Assembly (NCBI RefSeq): GCF_020882245.1
Contig: NC_083598.1
Span: forward strand, 91,083,714-91,147,713
Direction of reading: 5' to 3'
Origin: Rhopalosiphum padi
Lineage: Eukaryota > Arthropoda > Insecta > Hemiptera > Aphididae
DNA length: 64,000 nucleotides
Below the pieces are notes generated by a model. It saw nothing but the letters and a program-made list of their open reading frames with translations. It did not search any database and was not told the origin of the DNA. A program made the position numbers and the translations under genes. Shown piece by piece: positions 24,601 through 34,709 of this stretch. Within the stretch, counting starts at the first letter, position 1. Every line of letters begins with the position of its first letter.

Positions 24601-27600
24601 ATCATGCACGTAACTCTTTTGATTGATAATCCACGACGACGACGACGACGACCTTTGGGCTTTGACCGCTACTATATCGGCGAGACGATGACGACTTGTC
24701 CTCCTATTTTTTTTTTACGTTTCACTTTTATTGTACTATTATATTATTATTATTATCAGTTTATACTGTACATCAGTGCCGCCTCTTTTACGTTACGCCG
24801 AATGTTTGTAATTTATTACGTTTCAGTGTCGGCGTTCGCGGAACACAAGTTTCACCGAAATGATTATAATAATATGGATATTACAGTAAACGATCGTTTC
24901 TGTTGAACATACCGATTAATATGTATTTTTGTTTCAATAAGAGCCAAGAGGAATATTGATCACGTACCGAGCAGCTGCTAATTCATTCGGACCAGACGCG
25001 AGTCGAAGACATATTTTTCGATTTCATCGGTTCTCGTCAAACAGGTAGAGAACCTACGTCATGCGCACGAGGCTTGAAATCGCCAATACGATGCCCATAT
25101 CATGTCGTCGAAATCCGCATTATAAATCACGCACATTCACACATCTTACACCGGTTCAATGTAATATACGTACATTACATATACGCAAATATATTATACA
25201 TTATACACATTACGCGTATATTATGTACACATAATAATGTAGGCATACAGACACATATTATTATACTACACGCAATTCATAATATTATAATAATATATTA
25301 AAGCGTTTCAAAACACTGATAATATTATGTTACAATCCGTTACATTACTGTGAAATTGTCACAATGAATATTATTAAAATATCATAGACTGTTGAAAATT
25401 TTATGATAAAAATATTATGCTTGCACGGAAGACATCTTCCTCCCCCTCTTAACCAACCACCCACCCACAGATATAGGAGTCTTGAACTTCGTCATAAAAA
25501 TATACCATTCGTTCAAAGGACTTTCTTACGTATTATATTATTGTACGTTGTCATGGAAATCGATAGAATACAATAGAAATTGATACAACACCCGCGTTCC
25601 ATAATAACTCAAGTACCTAAAGAAATTGTTTAAGGACTAAGAATCGATTTAGAACCGACATTCATAATCTCTGATCTTGGTAAGTTCTCAATTAACATAT
25701 AATTCGGATAACGAACATTATAGGCATTTCCGCTCATATCCGATGGCATTGAATGGCGAAAATTATAGAAAATTGAATTATAATTTTAATAATTTTATAT
25801 TTTTTCTAAACAGTAATAATAATTTTTAACAAGGCTATTCTGTCAAACAATTGATCGAAAAGTATTAACGTTTTGAGTAATATTAGATTTACATAATTTC
25901 AACTGTGAAGTAGTTACAAAACAAAATCTGTGAAAACAATTATTTTATTTACTTTTTGTATGGTTTTTATTTTTCAAGTATTTTTTTTTTTAATGACGTG
26001 TATTTTCAATTTTTATATTCCTAAGAATATTTTTCCTAGAATTTCAAAGTATGAAAATCGAATTTAGAGTAATTCATTTGTTTAAAGTCAAGATAAGCGA
26101 AGTGAAGTGTCGCTGGAGTTCCACACAAAATGTTAGGTCTTCTGCTCATTAAAAATATATGCTGTTATACTGCGTAATACTTAAAAAAAAAAAATAGAAG
26201 AATAAAAACTAATTTTTCTAAAATATTGGTTTAAAATGACTTCAAATTGTGTAATTAATTTAATCAATTAAATTCTTAATGTTAAAACAAATTTAGCTTT
26301 TGAAAAAAATCGTTTATACATTAATTTAACAAAACGTAAAATATTTTGAACACATTGAATAATAAGTAAGTAAAAATATATGGAGATTTTTGACTAATTC
26401 AAAGTAAATTTAGCACTCGAAACACGCACTAATAATTAACTGGAGTATATTATTATGCGATGTGCAACAAGAAACCTTGTTTAAAATAAATGTTGGGTTT
26501 TTAATAATATTTAATATCTTAATTAATTGTACGATAATAATTTACAGTAATTTAATTTAACTTTGAATAATGGCAATAATGGAATAAGCGTTTTGATCAT
26601 ACCTAACCTTAGTTTTTCGTTTTACAACGATGTAAAATATTAAAAATATTAAATTCAATTTTCAACATAAAATACACAAATTTTATTATTAGTGTTTAAT
26701 TATAATTTGCAAAATGTAAATATAAATGTACATGAAGTACCTTATCTTTTTATAATATAAAATGATAATTGGAATATAAATATGAAAACTGTATAATTCG
26801 TTCAACATATTTTTGTTGTTGTATAAAACTAAATTAAAATATAGGTACTTAATTACGGTGCGCAAATAATTTAAATTTAAATTGATTAGTGGACATAGTG
26901 GAACATAAAATATTGTTCACATACATTGTTAAATATATTTTTAACACGATTAATTTTGTTTGTTTGTTTTTTTAAGAAAAACATTTTAAAGTTCAAATGT
27001 GTGATATTTTTGTTTTTAATGATATTTTCAAAAATATATCCTAGAAGGAAATTTTATTCGAATCGTTTTCCAGGCGAAGTAAAAGGACAAAAGGATAAAC
27101 AAATTTGTATAAAGAGACCAAAGGTAACACCCAGTCCCAGGCTTGAGGTTCACCATAAGACATGTCTAATAAGTTAACATAATTGTTTCTACTCTAATTG
27201 CATATACCCTTCAACGATTTTTTTTTTAATACTAATAAAGTAATAACCTAATGTGGATGAACATGCTTGATAAATCAGTCTATTTTCACATAAATAAATG
27301 CTTCAAAGATAATAGTATGTAAAAATATCAATAGTTTATCCTACGATAAAGATCGTTTAGTAAACTCATAACCGGAAAGCGGAAGGTAATGTGCAGAGGT
27401 CAACGCGATAGGTTATACTTAAACAGTTACACATTAATTATTATCGTTTATTAGTGTTTAACCATTTTTCTGATGTTTCCTTATGTTACGACTGTTACGA
27501 GTGATGTGTCACATACTCACATGTCTAATCTATCTATATAAACGAAGTTCGACGATCATAAAAAAAATAAAAAGCAATCATCAACGGACGTAAAAAAAAG

Positions 27601-30600
27601 ATGCTTAAATGAATGAGAACCCACTACGTAGTGAAAAAATGTGGCTTTTTATAATCACGCAAGCAGCCTTAAGATATTAAAAAAAAAATAAATAATAAAA
27701 AGACGCAGGTACATCAGAGGAGGATCTAAGTACCTAATAATTTTATTATAATTCGTCTTGCGTAACTTTAATATTATGTAACAGTCATTTTTATTTACGT
27801 CTTACAGACAATATTGTAGACACATCGTAAAAATATCTAGGTCTACTAGTAACGAATAGTAATTATTCATCAGAGGATTTAGTTTAAAAATAATGATATA
27901 CGAATAATATTATGTATTCGGAATAGGAGCATAACGAATCCGATTAGACATGTAGATAATCCTGGTCCACCGAGTAAGATGCTATGAAAAATTATAACAT
28001 TCGTGGCAGATATTATGAAAATAATATAAATTATAAGCATAAAATATATTTATTTTTGATTTTATTTTATGTTTATAGTTTTTGATCTGTAATCAGAGGT
28101 TTTCACCGAATAATCGTTTTATTCTTAATTTTTTGTTTTGTCTGTACTTGGGTATTAAATAATATAATATTTGTTATTAAATCCTCAATGGACGCGTTCT
28201 GTAGCTCAAACGAACACATAAACAATATTTTACCTGTACATAAAATGTATTGTATGAAAACGAACCAAACGCGTGGATACTAAGTATATAATATACCAGT
28301 ATTAAAAATAAAATATTATTAATTATTGTGTACTGGATTTTACCGATTTTCACAGACCGTCACGAATGGTTGTTTGGTTGTAAAATTTCGAACAATGACC
28401 ATTATATTAATATACTCTTAGTGAAACACCGACTCGGGACGGCGAAAGGACGGGAATAAAGGATAATAGATTGTATAATTATAAATAATTATTGCTGTTG
28501 TCGACGCTAAGCTGAAACACGTATGATCGTGTAAATTCAAAATTCGTATGGTAAGTAACGAAGCTTACACGAGTAAGATCTCTAAAGAAAAGAGAAACAG
28601 TGGCGAAACAATATTATTCATCATAAGGTAGTGCTGGTTTAGGACGTTTGGGCATCGCGCAGGTACCTAATGTATAATAATATTATTATACACATACTCC
28701 ATCTAACGAATTAACCGCGATCGTTCATTGGCCATAAATCTTAAAACAGGCTGTGTAGGAACAACAACAGTAACAATAATAATAATAATATTACGCTCGA
28801 GAAACCGTGTTTATATTATTTTGTGAATTATAATTTGTGTAACCGTAGCTCATGTATAATATACGTCTAGACGTCACAATAGGAATGAAATTATATTGTT
28901 TAAAAAATATTTAAATGCTTTGGATTCGAACGATAACATTACGTTATTAAACAAATATAAGTGTAAATATAGTAAATACAGTATATAATAACAATTATGT
29001 AGGTATTGAGATATTGGTTGGTGACGTAATACGTTATTAATAGAGTCTTATTACTTATTTATTATGATATAATAATATATTGTTAAAGCTCTATTAAAAT
29101 TGTACCTAATACGTTTTATATTGATGACCTGTGTACAGCTACTGTAGGGAATATTGTAGCGTAAACGCCATTTATTGAGATGATAATATTGGTATTTATT
29201 ATAAAGTTTTAAGAAACCGTTATAAATACAGCAATGTCTATTAATATCATATAATAATGATAATACCTATTTTGCACAATATACATTTTAATATTCGATT
29301 ACGGTAATGTTTAAGTCTACTATCACTGTCAATTAATCTGTCCGTTCCTTATTTAAAATCTTTAATAATTATCAAATTTAAAGAAAAAGTTGTATATTTA
29401 AAAAAAAATGTTGGTTACAATAATCGTATTGCATAATAATTTGACCATTTTTAGGGTAAATTGTAATTGTTACTACACACCCAGTTCTAAAGAAAAATGT
29501 AATTAATTTCAAAACAAAATTCATGAAATTAATTAACGTAATATCAGTATGTCACAATATTGAAATATATTTCTAATTTAAATTATTATCATTTTTTTTA
29601 TAATAACATATTACGTTGTTTACCCGACTCCCCACCCTTACAATACACGAGTGTTTTTGTTGCCACAGTGTATGAGATGCCAGATGCTAAATATACATCG
29701 GGTCTGTAGGTGTATGGTGGGAGGAAAAGAAATACACCGTTTGACATTCAAGAATTACTTGGATGTTCTAATTTATTTTTAAGTTTGACATGACCTTACC
29801 GGGTTTAGAAAAAACTAAATAACTGGTGCCAGTTAAAAAATAATATCGATAGGAAAAATTGTACAACCTCTTGCGCGATGTGCAGTAAGAATAATATTTT
29901 TAAAAAACTCTTTTACATTTTTACTCCGTAAGTTATTCTTCAGTCCGTTTTTTACACGACCGTCAGATAAAACACTGCACTAAGTATATTCAAAACAAGC
30001 ATCGCTCGTACGTGACCAGACTGACTTAAACATTTTCGATTTACGTCCATCCCCGACAGGTCATTCAATGTTAAACAAACCTTGGCGTTCCTTAAACAGT
30101 TATACTGGACCAGATGTGACGGGGAAACAAACTTTTCAGTTTAATTAAGAAAATGCAAAATCATATCGACCAGCTACTATACATACACAAAAAAAAATAT
30201 ATATTGATTTTATTTTGAAAGTGACCTACTGCCGTTGTAATCTTTCTAGCCGTCTTTATGTAAATGTATGAAAAAGTAAATCCAATATGTAAAAACAAAT
30301 AGTTAATAGAGCTGTACTGGTAAGATAATTGTACATTTTAAACAAACAAAATAGTATTTAAATATCATTCATGTTAAAAATATTTTTATAAAAATAATTA
30401 AATTTAAGTATGTCCATCGAAATATCTCTTAAAAATAAAATGTAACAAAACACAATTGAAAGTCTTTTGAGCATTATTTGATAAGTTCCAACTTCCTACA
30501 TCATATAACATCTAACTATATAGTATATATTTAATAGTATTATCAATATTTAAAACAAAAAAAAAATTGAACATTAAAATATGACGACTATAACATATAC

Positions 30601-33600
30601 GTATTCAATAAAGCAAGTTCACAATTTTTGGTATGAAATTCATTCCTCGTGTTACCCCATTAGAAATCGATCACTTCTGTCCTAAAAACCCGTCTGTTGG
30701 TTAGCCGCCTACCTAACTACAAAGTCTAAAATAGAACAAAATGTTTGTTCAGCGACAAGAGGAGTGGCCGTAATGTTTTTAAGTGCATATTAAAATTTAA
30801 AACGCACCACGACACTTTTGTAATGAACCATAAGTATTATTATACAATATGTATACACGAATTTAAATACATTATTAATGTGAAAAAAACATATACAAAG
30901 TTATTTTTGACCGTGTCACAGGGGGTCGCTGTGTTTCCTGAAAGAAAAAATAGACGACCGAAATACCCCGTAAAAATAGCATTATACATTTATACATGAA
31001 AGAATATAATTTTAATAATAAATCGTTCAAAGTTCAAACCTACAGGTACGTAAGGAATATTATATTATGGGAATAAATAGAAATATATTATTATGTATAA
31101 TATAATATTATTATACTTAAGAGACTTGAGTGGTTTAATAATGACGTGGTGGTTCAATTTTATTCAATGAAATCACTTTTTAATGTGTTGCGTAAAAATA
31201 AACTGAATTAGTATTAGTTTTATCGACGATCGCTTCAATTATTCATATTTGAGTGTGTACACTGTAGTGGGCAAATATCATATTATTTGGAATTTTTTTC
31301 TGTTCTCTAATAACTAAATGTCTTTATACCGATGTCAATGTTGATTGTTTACCAATCGATAATTATTTTTAAAGCCCGGAAGTATATTTAACAGACTTTT
31401 AGAACATTGATTAAAATATGTATTTGCATAATATGCGTCGTGTACATCAGCTATACATAATATGGCCATATGGAAGTGAATAAACGCACATTCACCTATA
31501 AATATTTGAAGAATGCGAATAATGTAAGTATATTTGTATTGAATGCCAATATAATAAAAAGAACGATTAGTTTATTATATCGTCTCGACGTTTCTCCATT
31601 ATGGACTATTATAATATTATATAGAAATGGAAGTCGCAAACGAATAATACAATGTAAAACACTAGAAAGAGTACTCGAAAAAAACATATTGTTCGGCATA
31701 GGAAGCTTAAGGGACCACTCGCAAACGAAAAATCGATTGATTGACTCGCAACTATATAATATAATATTAACATGTAATACGTTATACGATTAACATGCAA
31801 ATTTAATGAAAATTAGTCACCATTTCTTTTCGATGTTTGACAAATCTCGTGCCACCACCAACAAAATATTGAATTAAACATTGTTGTGTACATGAACACG
31901 TCTCTTAGTAGGTAGTTTAGAGTTTAGGGATTATGCGCAGGCATCACTCATATGTTGTGGATGGTGTTATAGGTTATTTTTAAGTAGGTAAATGGGATCC
32001 CACAAACATAACGTTATTATTGTATGAAATCGGTAAAACCAGTTTGCCCTCTCCGTGTACGTGTATAGGTATGAAGAAAATATAATATAATGGCATATTA
32101 TTATACACACGTAAACGGGCAGCACAGTAGGATGTTCAAAACTTGAAACTGAAACCCATTTTCAAAGTCATGATTGTACTACAAACAAATACCAACAACT
32201 ATATAGAATTGATTGTGATTTGTAACTAACTGCACAGTAGTATAACGAATCGTGAGTATAGGTTTTCAAAAATGAATTATTTTCGTGGTAAGACTCATAA
32301 GTTTTGTTGCGATACAATCATAATATAATACAAAATATCATAGTAAGTATAATTTGAGTGTTGTAGAAATCGGGTATAGTACCCGTTCCGAGAGGATTGC
32401 GTGCATTCGCGCGCATGTGGCATCGCAATCATATTATTATACACTGAACGTAGTCTACCTATTAACCATCGTTTTTATACCAATAAAATTGATTCAAATA
32501 GTTAGTTTATAGAACTATAACTATAAACTAAAACAACTAGGCATAGACTGCTGACGCAACTGCGCTTAATAAAATAAATAAAACACGAATCGCTATTGAT
32601 ATCCCGACCCCCAATACACGTTCAATATTTACACTGGAATGATACGAGCAGATTTTAATACCACGTAAAAAGCTGTGTAAATTGTTCGTCGGCGCGTGTG
32701 TTGTAATTACTGTCGTCACAATAAAAAACGATATGAAAAAAGTGAATTTTATTCGTAAGCGGTGTCTGCAGTTTAATATGATGTAAAAATGTTATTTAGT
32801 ATACTAATGCAGTAGTGATGCCCGTCTATTCGAACGCTGCACTGATGCAGTGGTAAGTTAGCTAGTGTTAAATTTTAATTACAAATTACAACAAATAACA
32901 ACAAATAACAATAATAATAATATTAAAACAATAACACAGCAGCTCGTAAGCACTACTACTAATAATAATATCTATACATACATAATTATGTATAAACGAA
33001 CGTATCGTATTATTATTATTACTATTATTATCATTAATACTATTATTGTGGTAATTTACTATTACTGCATTTACTGCATGTCTGCATGTGTTATATAAAT
33101 CGAACTAGGCACAATATTATGGAAACAATAAAAAATAATTAAAAAATACAACAGAATGCAACACTATATTTTCGCGTTGTCCTATTGGAACACTCAGAAT
33201 GGATGAAAGCGGTCCTCACACGCACACACACAAATGCGCGCGCGGCAAGTTGCGCGTAATAAGTTATTAATAGTTATTAATATTATAATATTATATTTAT
33301 ATATTATTATCATCTCATACCGTATAGGTATTTAATCGTCTAATATGAATCTATACAAATTATGGTCATCAAAATGTTTCGTTATAAAACTGGCGGAGAG
33401 TGTAAGTAGGTATACATTTTGACATAATCCCCGCCTGTATAAACGAACAATTTCGTCGACCCTGTGTATATTATAATATAATATTATGTCAAAATATTAT
33501 GTATAATATAATAAAATTAAAATAATATTATACCGTCGTGATATAAAATCGTGGCATGCCAACAAACAAGCTCTCACATGCATTTCAGTTGGAAGAACAT

Positions 33601-34709
33601 TGTTGTTATAACAAAATAAAATAAAAAAAAACAATGAGTATTATATAAAACATGAAATAATTGTTATTAGGTATATTATGATGTAGAAATTTAATATCCA
33701 AGCGTGTAGAATTTGGGTGAGACAAACGTTATAGAATTCGGTTTTTAAAATACATTTTTTTCTATTAGATTTCCAAAGCATACATACGCACACCTGCAGT
33801 CTGTCATCATTGTCGAAAGTCTGTAGGTTTATATCTTCGGCCGAGACAGGTATACCCACCCCGACCTGAAAACGGGCAAGCGTGTCAAGAAAAAAAAGCC
33901 GTACCACCAAATATAAATAACAGTATAATATTGTATATTAATATTATTGTAATATTATGATTACAAGGAACCTATAGAGTTGTAAAGAAAAATTGAAGAA
34001 AAACACCGATTTTACCGAACGCGAATACGTTTTTGTAATCTTATAGTGTGGGGAACATACCATCACAATTCATTTTATATTATGTAAAATAACATGTATC
34101 CATAAAACATCAACACCGTGGTATTTATTAACAACACTATATATAGACAACCGATAGATATATATTATTATAACACGTATACAACATAATATTAACAAAT
34201 AGGAACCCTTTTTTACGAACCAATGTGCCGCGGTGCGGATATACATATTATGTAAATATATATCGGACCTCGGCATCTGGCCAGCACGTGAGTTGGCGGC
34301 CGCGGCGGTGCGATAACACGCGTATCAAACTATCAACCCCCTCGTCGTGCCGGAAAAACGTAAAAAATCGTGTAGGTTCGTGAAAAATTGGGGAGGGAAA
34401 CACACGCTGCGCTTTCGCCAAGTGCAGGTGGCAAAACGATCAAATATACTTCCGCCAAACGGCCGAACCAGCGCAAAATCAGTGGCGTTAACATACTCTA
34501 CCGGACGGTGGTTAGTGGTAGGTGGTGCAAGTGGTGACGGCAGTGTCCCGGGACGGTTATAATATAATAATATAGTAATTAAAATAACGGTATCGCAATA
34601 GGTACATTATATATAATGTAGAGCGAGCGCGATCGCTGTCGCAATTACTTACCGTCGACTTCAGGGGCACTCCAGCGACGTCTCCGGCGGCGGCGAAATG
34701 ATGCGACAT
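384..34709 (-). CDS. SLC36/PAT-family proton-coupled amino acid transporter (pathetic-like), whole spliced gene
   Basis: Spliced coding sequence on the minus strand: 34653-34709, (33794-33865 optional), 7724-7809, 4627-4764, 4416-4566, 3754-3875, 3065-3149, 1955-2227, 1495-1673, 1213-1379, 384-631. The ten constitutive segments total 1506 bases, giving 501 residues plus TGA, with every junction keeping frame. The optional exon makes it 525. The family call rests on GSLGSGILAMPLA (residues 105-117, TM1), ADVAEVAF (163-170), ALEGIGVVMPLENNM (298-312, TM6 region), an YSTVGLFGFLKYGD segment (336-349) and GALCLSFLGLILPS (437-450). These match the usual SLC36 layout of about 11 membrane helices with a cytosolic N-terminus. 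Known family members are proton-coupled or high-affinity neutral amino acid carriers at plasma or lysosomal membranes. Aphids have expanded amino acid transporter families, some enriched in symbiont-bearing cells, but this sequence does not show the paralogue, substrate or tissue. Confidence 0.93.
1213..1379 (-). CDS. PAT transporter exon 10 (TM8, TM9)
   Basis: Acceptor TTGCAG|A, donor G|GTAAGT. It encodes residues 364-420: LAQSVKIMIAVAIFLTYSLQ, then FYVPFEIIW (helix 8 with the QFYVPFEI motif), a loop KGSKHRFTSHPVLFEY and helix 9 LLRVFLVVCT. It begins one base into Leu364 and ends one base into Val420. Confidence 0.95.
1495..1673 (-). CDS. PAT transporter exon 9 (TM6-TM7 with PLEN motif)
   Basis: Acceptor TTAAG|GTA, donor CT|GTAAGT. 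It encodes residues 305-364, beginning VMPLENNMKTPQHFIGCPSV, then helix 7 (LNIGMSIVVILYSTVGLFGF), then KYGDKTEGSITLNLPKDQ. Joined to exon 8 it restores the family hallmark ALEGIGVV-PLEN-M. The intron to exon 10 is only 115 bases. Confidence 0.96.
1955..2227 (-). CDS. PAT transporter exon 8 (TM4, TM5, start of TM6)
   Basis: Acceptor TTTTCAG|GTT, donor GTT|GTAAGT, phase 0 at both ends, 91 codons (residues 214-304). It contains helix 4 (YMLMMLPLVIAMNLI, 227-241), helix 5 (about 247-270), an extracellular loop with the VPSTKTVPYITDWHKWP segment, and the start of helix 6 ending ALEGIGV. It is the largest exon of the gene. Confidence 0.96.
3065..3149 (-). CDS. PAT transporter exon 7 (TM3)
   Basis: Acceptor TTTTTCAG|A, donor CAG|GTAAAA. 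It encodes residues 185-213, GLVNTFLTIDLLGCCCVYIV then FVAKNIKQ. This is helix 3 with the family-typical G-C-C-VYIVFVA motif; here three Cys run together (199-201). An upstream Met in the same frame (3239-3241) lies in the intron, so the apparent 71-codon ORF there is not a real start. Confidence 0.95.
3754..3875 (-). CDS. PAT transporter exon 6 (TM2-TM3 cytosolic loop)
   Basis: Acceptor TTTTTAG|GTA, donor AG|GTATGC. It encodes residues 145-185: VKSSHKLCRRMQVPALGFAD, then VAEVAFLAGPPAFHKFSGLF and the first two bases of Arg185. The SSHKLCRRMQVPALGFADVAE segment is the conserved basic loop of SLC36 proteins between TM2 and TM3. Confidence 0.95.
3876..4415 (-). other. Intron between exons 5 and 6
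   Basis: A 540-base AT-rich GT-AG intron with runs of T and A. No further feature is visible. Confidence 0.85.
4416..4566 (-). CDS. PAT transporter exon 5 (TM1 and TM2)
   Basis: Acceptor TTTTCAG|G, donor TTG|GTAAGA. It encodes residues 94-144: DMETFIHLLKGSLGSGILAM, then PLAFMNAGLVFGLV and the second helix ending CTYCVHIL. The GSLGSGILAMPLA stretch is the SLC36 TM1 signature, whose Gly-rich unwound segment contacts substrate in this transporter fold. The intron to exon 4 is only 60 bases (4567-4626). Confidence 0.95.
4567..4626 (-). other. Minimal 60-base intron between exons 4 and 5
   Basis: Donor GTAATT, acceptor TTTTCAG. The length is a multiple of three, but retention places TAA immediately after Thr94 in the true frame, so unspliced product would end just before TM1. 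It is near the lower size limit for animal introns. Confidence 0.85.
4627..4764 (-). CDS. PAT transporter exon 4 (cytosolic linker before TM1)
   Basis: The acceptor is AATAG|G at 4764 and the donor is AC|GTAATT at 4626. It encodes residues 48-94, running from YKCSSNGVPITQTNGS through FGGYNPFDHRTVQYPT, a Ser/Thr-rich polar linker before the first helix. A different frame is also open across this exon and the next, and a naive ORF finder would choose it. Only the frame given here joins both neighbours in frame and continues into the conserved TM1. The donor GTAATT is atypical after position 3. Confidence 0.9.
4765..7723 (-). other. 2.96-kb intron between exons 3 and 4
   Basis: Strongly AT-rich. 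It holds one clear hairpin at 5239-5282 (separate entry) and scattered TAGGTA/TACCTA words. The short ORF at 6879-7079 is low-complexity AT translation. No gene is seen. Confidence 0.8.
5239..5282. repeat. Hairpin: 18-bp arms with one mismatch, 8-base loop
   Basis: Arm 5239-5256 (CCACTGATTATAGAATAG) is the reverse complement of 5265-5282 (CTATTCTATAATCAATGG) except at one position. The loop TCTATTCT partly repeats the arm. On the gene strand the mismatch becomes a G-U pair, so the intron RNA could form a continuous 18-bp stem. Confidence 0.75.
7724..7809 (-). CDS. PAT transporter exon 3 (N-terminal tail)
   Basis: The acceptor TTTTTCAG is at 7810-7817 and the donor is AA|GTACGT. It encodes GSMRPIITELDNNKKGSIRT then DVADLVMV, plus two bases of the next Lys codon (residues 20-48). 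It is entirely hydrophilic and charged, and so cytosolic. It contains an in-frame ATG at 7803-7801 that could start translation if a non-coding alternative first exon is used, giving 480 residues that still hold all membrane helices. It stands isolated: 2,959 bases of intron downstream and about 26 kb upstream. Confidence 0.9.
9896..10359. mobile_element. 464-bp MITE-like element with subterminal GGGACTC repeats
   Basis: It is flanked by a 7-bp direct repeat CATGTCA (9889-9895 and 10360-10366), a likely target-site duplication. The left end GCGCTGTATAC...TGAGTCCC and the right end GGGACTCAGTACGTATGCAGC form imperfect terminal inverted repeats. The motif GGGACTCAATTAGTAT or its reverse complement recurs inside: near 9904, 9946, 10255, 10277, 10311 and 10338, facing inward from both ends. 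There is no coding capacity, so it is non-autonomous. Subterminal motif arrays plus a 7-8 bp duplication suggest a hAT- or P-like DNA transposon family, but the superfamily is not proven. Confidence 0.7.
12508..12718. mobile_element. Decayed ~210-bp inverted-repeat element
   Basis: The left end GTATATACTTTAGTGGGGGTCCT (given here as GTATATACTTTAGTGGGGG plus TCCT) and the reverse complement of the right end, GTATATCAGTGGAGGTCCTT, are imperfect inverted repeats around AGTGG(A/G)GGTCCT. The inside is C-rich/G-rich and AT-rich filler with no ORF. The layout resembles the short CAGTGG-ended elements common in aphid DNA (recollection of style, not a match). Confidence 0.45.
16477..16492. repeat. 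(GT)n microsatellite
   Basis: Eight GT units directly after an alternating CG/TG purine-pyrimidine tract (16464-16476). It is capable of Z-DNA. Confidence 0.9.
17021..17057. repeat. Perfect inverted repeat, 17-bp arms, 3-base spacer
   Basis: Arm 17021-17037 (ATTGTGTATGTATACAC) is exactly the reverse complement of 17041-17057. The spacer is TAT. It is one of the strongest palindromes in the window and lies within the CpG-rich island. Confidence 0.95.
17738..17826. repeat. GA-rich simple tract
   Basis: Dense GAGAG/AGAGA words on the plus strand (CT-rich on the gene strand), including several GAGAG pentamers of the kind bound by GAGA-factor-like proteins in insects. On the minus strand it yields artefactual Ser/Leu-rich ORFs. 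Confidence 0.7.
19454..19588 (-). other. Speculative alternative coding first exon (45 codons)
   Basis: An open frame starting MNRLDGYRMAFNKIH and ending IDALS runs exactly into a consensus donor GTAAGT in phase 0, the phase needed to join exon 3. A second in-frame Met lies at codon 9. This phase match has about a one-in-three chance of arising by accident, and composition is not strongly exon-like, so this is only a candidate. Confidence 0.2.
19881..19898. repeat. (CGT)n short tandem repeat
   Basis: Six CGT units, followed by a CCG/GTT-rich stretch to about 19913. Confidence 0.85.
21588..21607. repeat. 20-bp perfect palindrome, GACTA(TA)nTAGTC
   Basis: Self-complementary over 20 bases, with GACTA/TAGTC ends around a TA core. 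Confidence 0.9.
21700..22330. promoter_or_regulatory. CpG-rich patch in intron 1
   Basis: CG-dense unique sequence (especially 21790-21985 and 22105-22125) embedded in AT-rich DNA. Its upstream half surrounds the candidate first exon at 22093-22128. It may be an alternative promoter or enhancer; composition is the only evidence. Confidence 0.3.
22093..22128 (-). other. Candidate alternative coding first exon (12 codons)
   Basis: ATG at 22128-22126 followed by MRPPRYENQLQP, ending in phase 0 at the strong donor CCT|GTAAGTGT. Splicing to exon 3 would give MRPPRYENQLQP-GSMRPII... and a 494-residue transporter. The frame stays open upstream to a TAG near 22255, so the start could also be farther up or the piece could be an internal exon. 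It is GC-rich compared with its flanks. No transcript evidence is available, and chance is a real alternative. Confidence 0.3.
23065..23086. repeat. (TA)n microsatellite
   Basis: About 11 uninterrupted AT units. Confidence 0.95.
24633..24652. repeat. (CGA)n short tandem repeat
   Basis: About 6.5 CGA units. Confidence 0.9.
33794..33865 (-). CDS. PAT transporter exon 2, 72-base symmetric (probable cassette) exon
   Basis: The acceptor is TTTTCAG just above 33865 and the donor is CAG|GTGTGC below 33794. The 24 codons contain no stop, start with VGVGIPVSAED, contain INLQTFDNDD and end in RLQ. The exon is phase 0 on both sides, and exon 1 ends and exon 3 begins in phase 0. It can therefore be included (525 residues) or skipped (501) without changing frame. 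Composition is clearly more GC-rich than the flanking AT sequence. The peptide is acidic and polar, as expected for the cytosolic N-terminal tail. The donor is weaker than the others in the gene, which fits optional use. Whether it is constitutive or alternative cannot be decided without transcripts. Confidence 0.72.
33866..34652 (-). other. Intron between exon 1 and cassette exon 2
   Basis: 787 bases, AT-rich below about 34250 and increasingly GC-rich towards exon 1. Plus-strand ORF 34347-34562 is in the GC-rich part and is not supported as a gene. Confidence 0.65.
34653..34709 (-). CDS. PAT transporter coding exon 1 (start codon)
   Basis: The ATG is at 34709-34707, followed by MSHHFAAAGDVAGVPLKST, 19 codons ending in phase 0 at a consensus donor GTAAGT (RC of 34647-34652). 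It is a hydrophilic cytosolic N-terminus. The start was chosen because it opens in frame with the downstream exons, lies in a GC-rich block typical of a first exon, and no in-frame ATG is seen in the roughly 65 bases upstream, although that stretch has no in-frame stop either. An upstream 5' UTR exon cannot be excluded. Confidence 0.85.

Larger units (their letters stand above)
22330..25300. other. Intron 1 segment without assigned gene
   Basis: Mixed AT-rich sequence with CpG-richer patches at 23350-23600 and 24340-25100. It contains a (CGA)n tract at 24633-24652 and a 128-codon plus-strand ORF (24520-24906) whose Arg6 and Tyr5 runs come from simple repeats. No gene is called. Confidence 0.55.
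7810..33793 (-). other. Giant first intron (about 26 kb)
   Basis: This is all sequence between exon 3 and cassette exon 2. No recognisable protein family is encoded on either strand. It contains two MITE-like elements, several CpG-rich islands, microsatellites and candidate alternative first exons, listed separately. The AT-only stretches 7810-9888, 10367-12507, 12719-15500, 25300-33790 hold nothing else I can name. First introns of this size often carry enhancers and alternative promoters. Confidence 0.7.

Noticed and set aside
24520..24906. 128-codon plus-strand ORF
   Set aside because: It contains Arg and Tyr runs from (CGA)n and TAT repeats, and shows no domain or homologue I can recognise.
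31470..31793. 107-codon plus-strand ORF overlapping two minus-strand ORFs
   Set aside because: All three frames are open by chance in this interval. Composition is AT-driven and no family is recognised.
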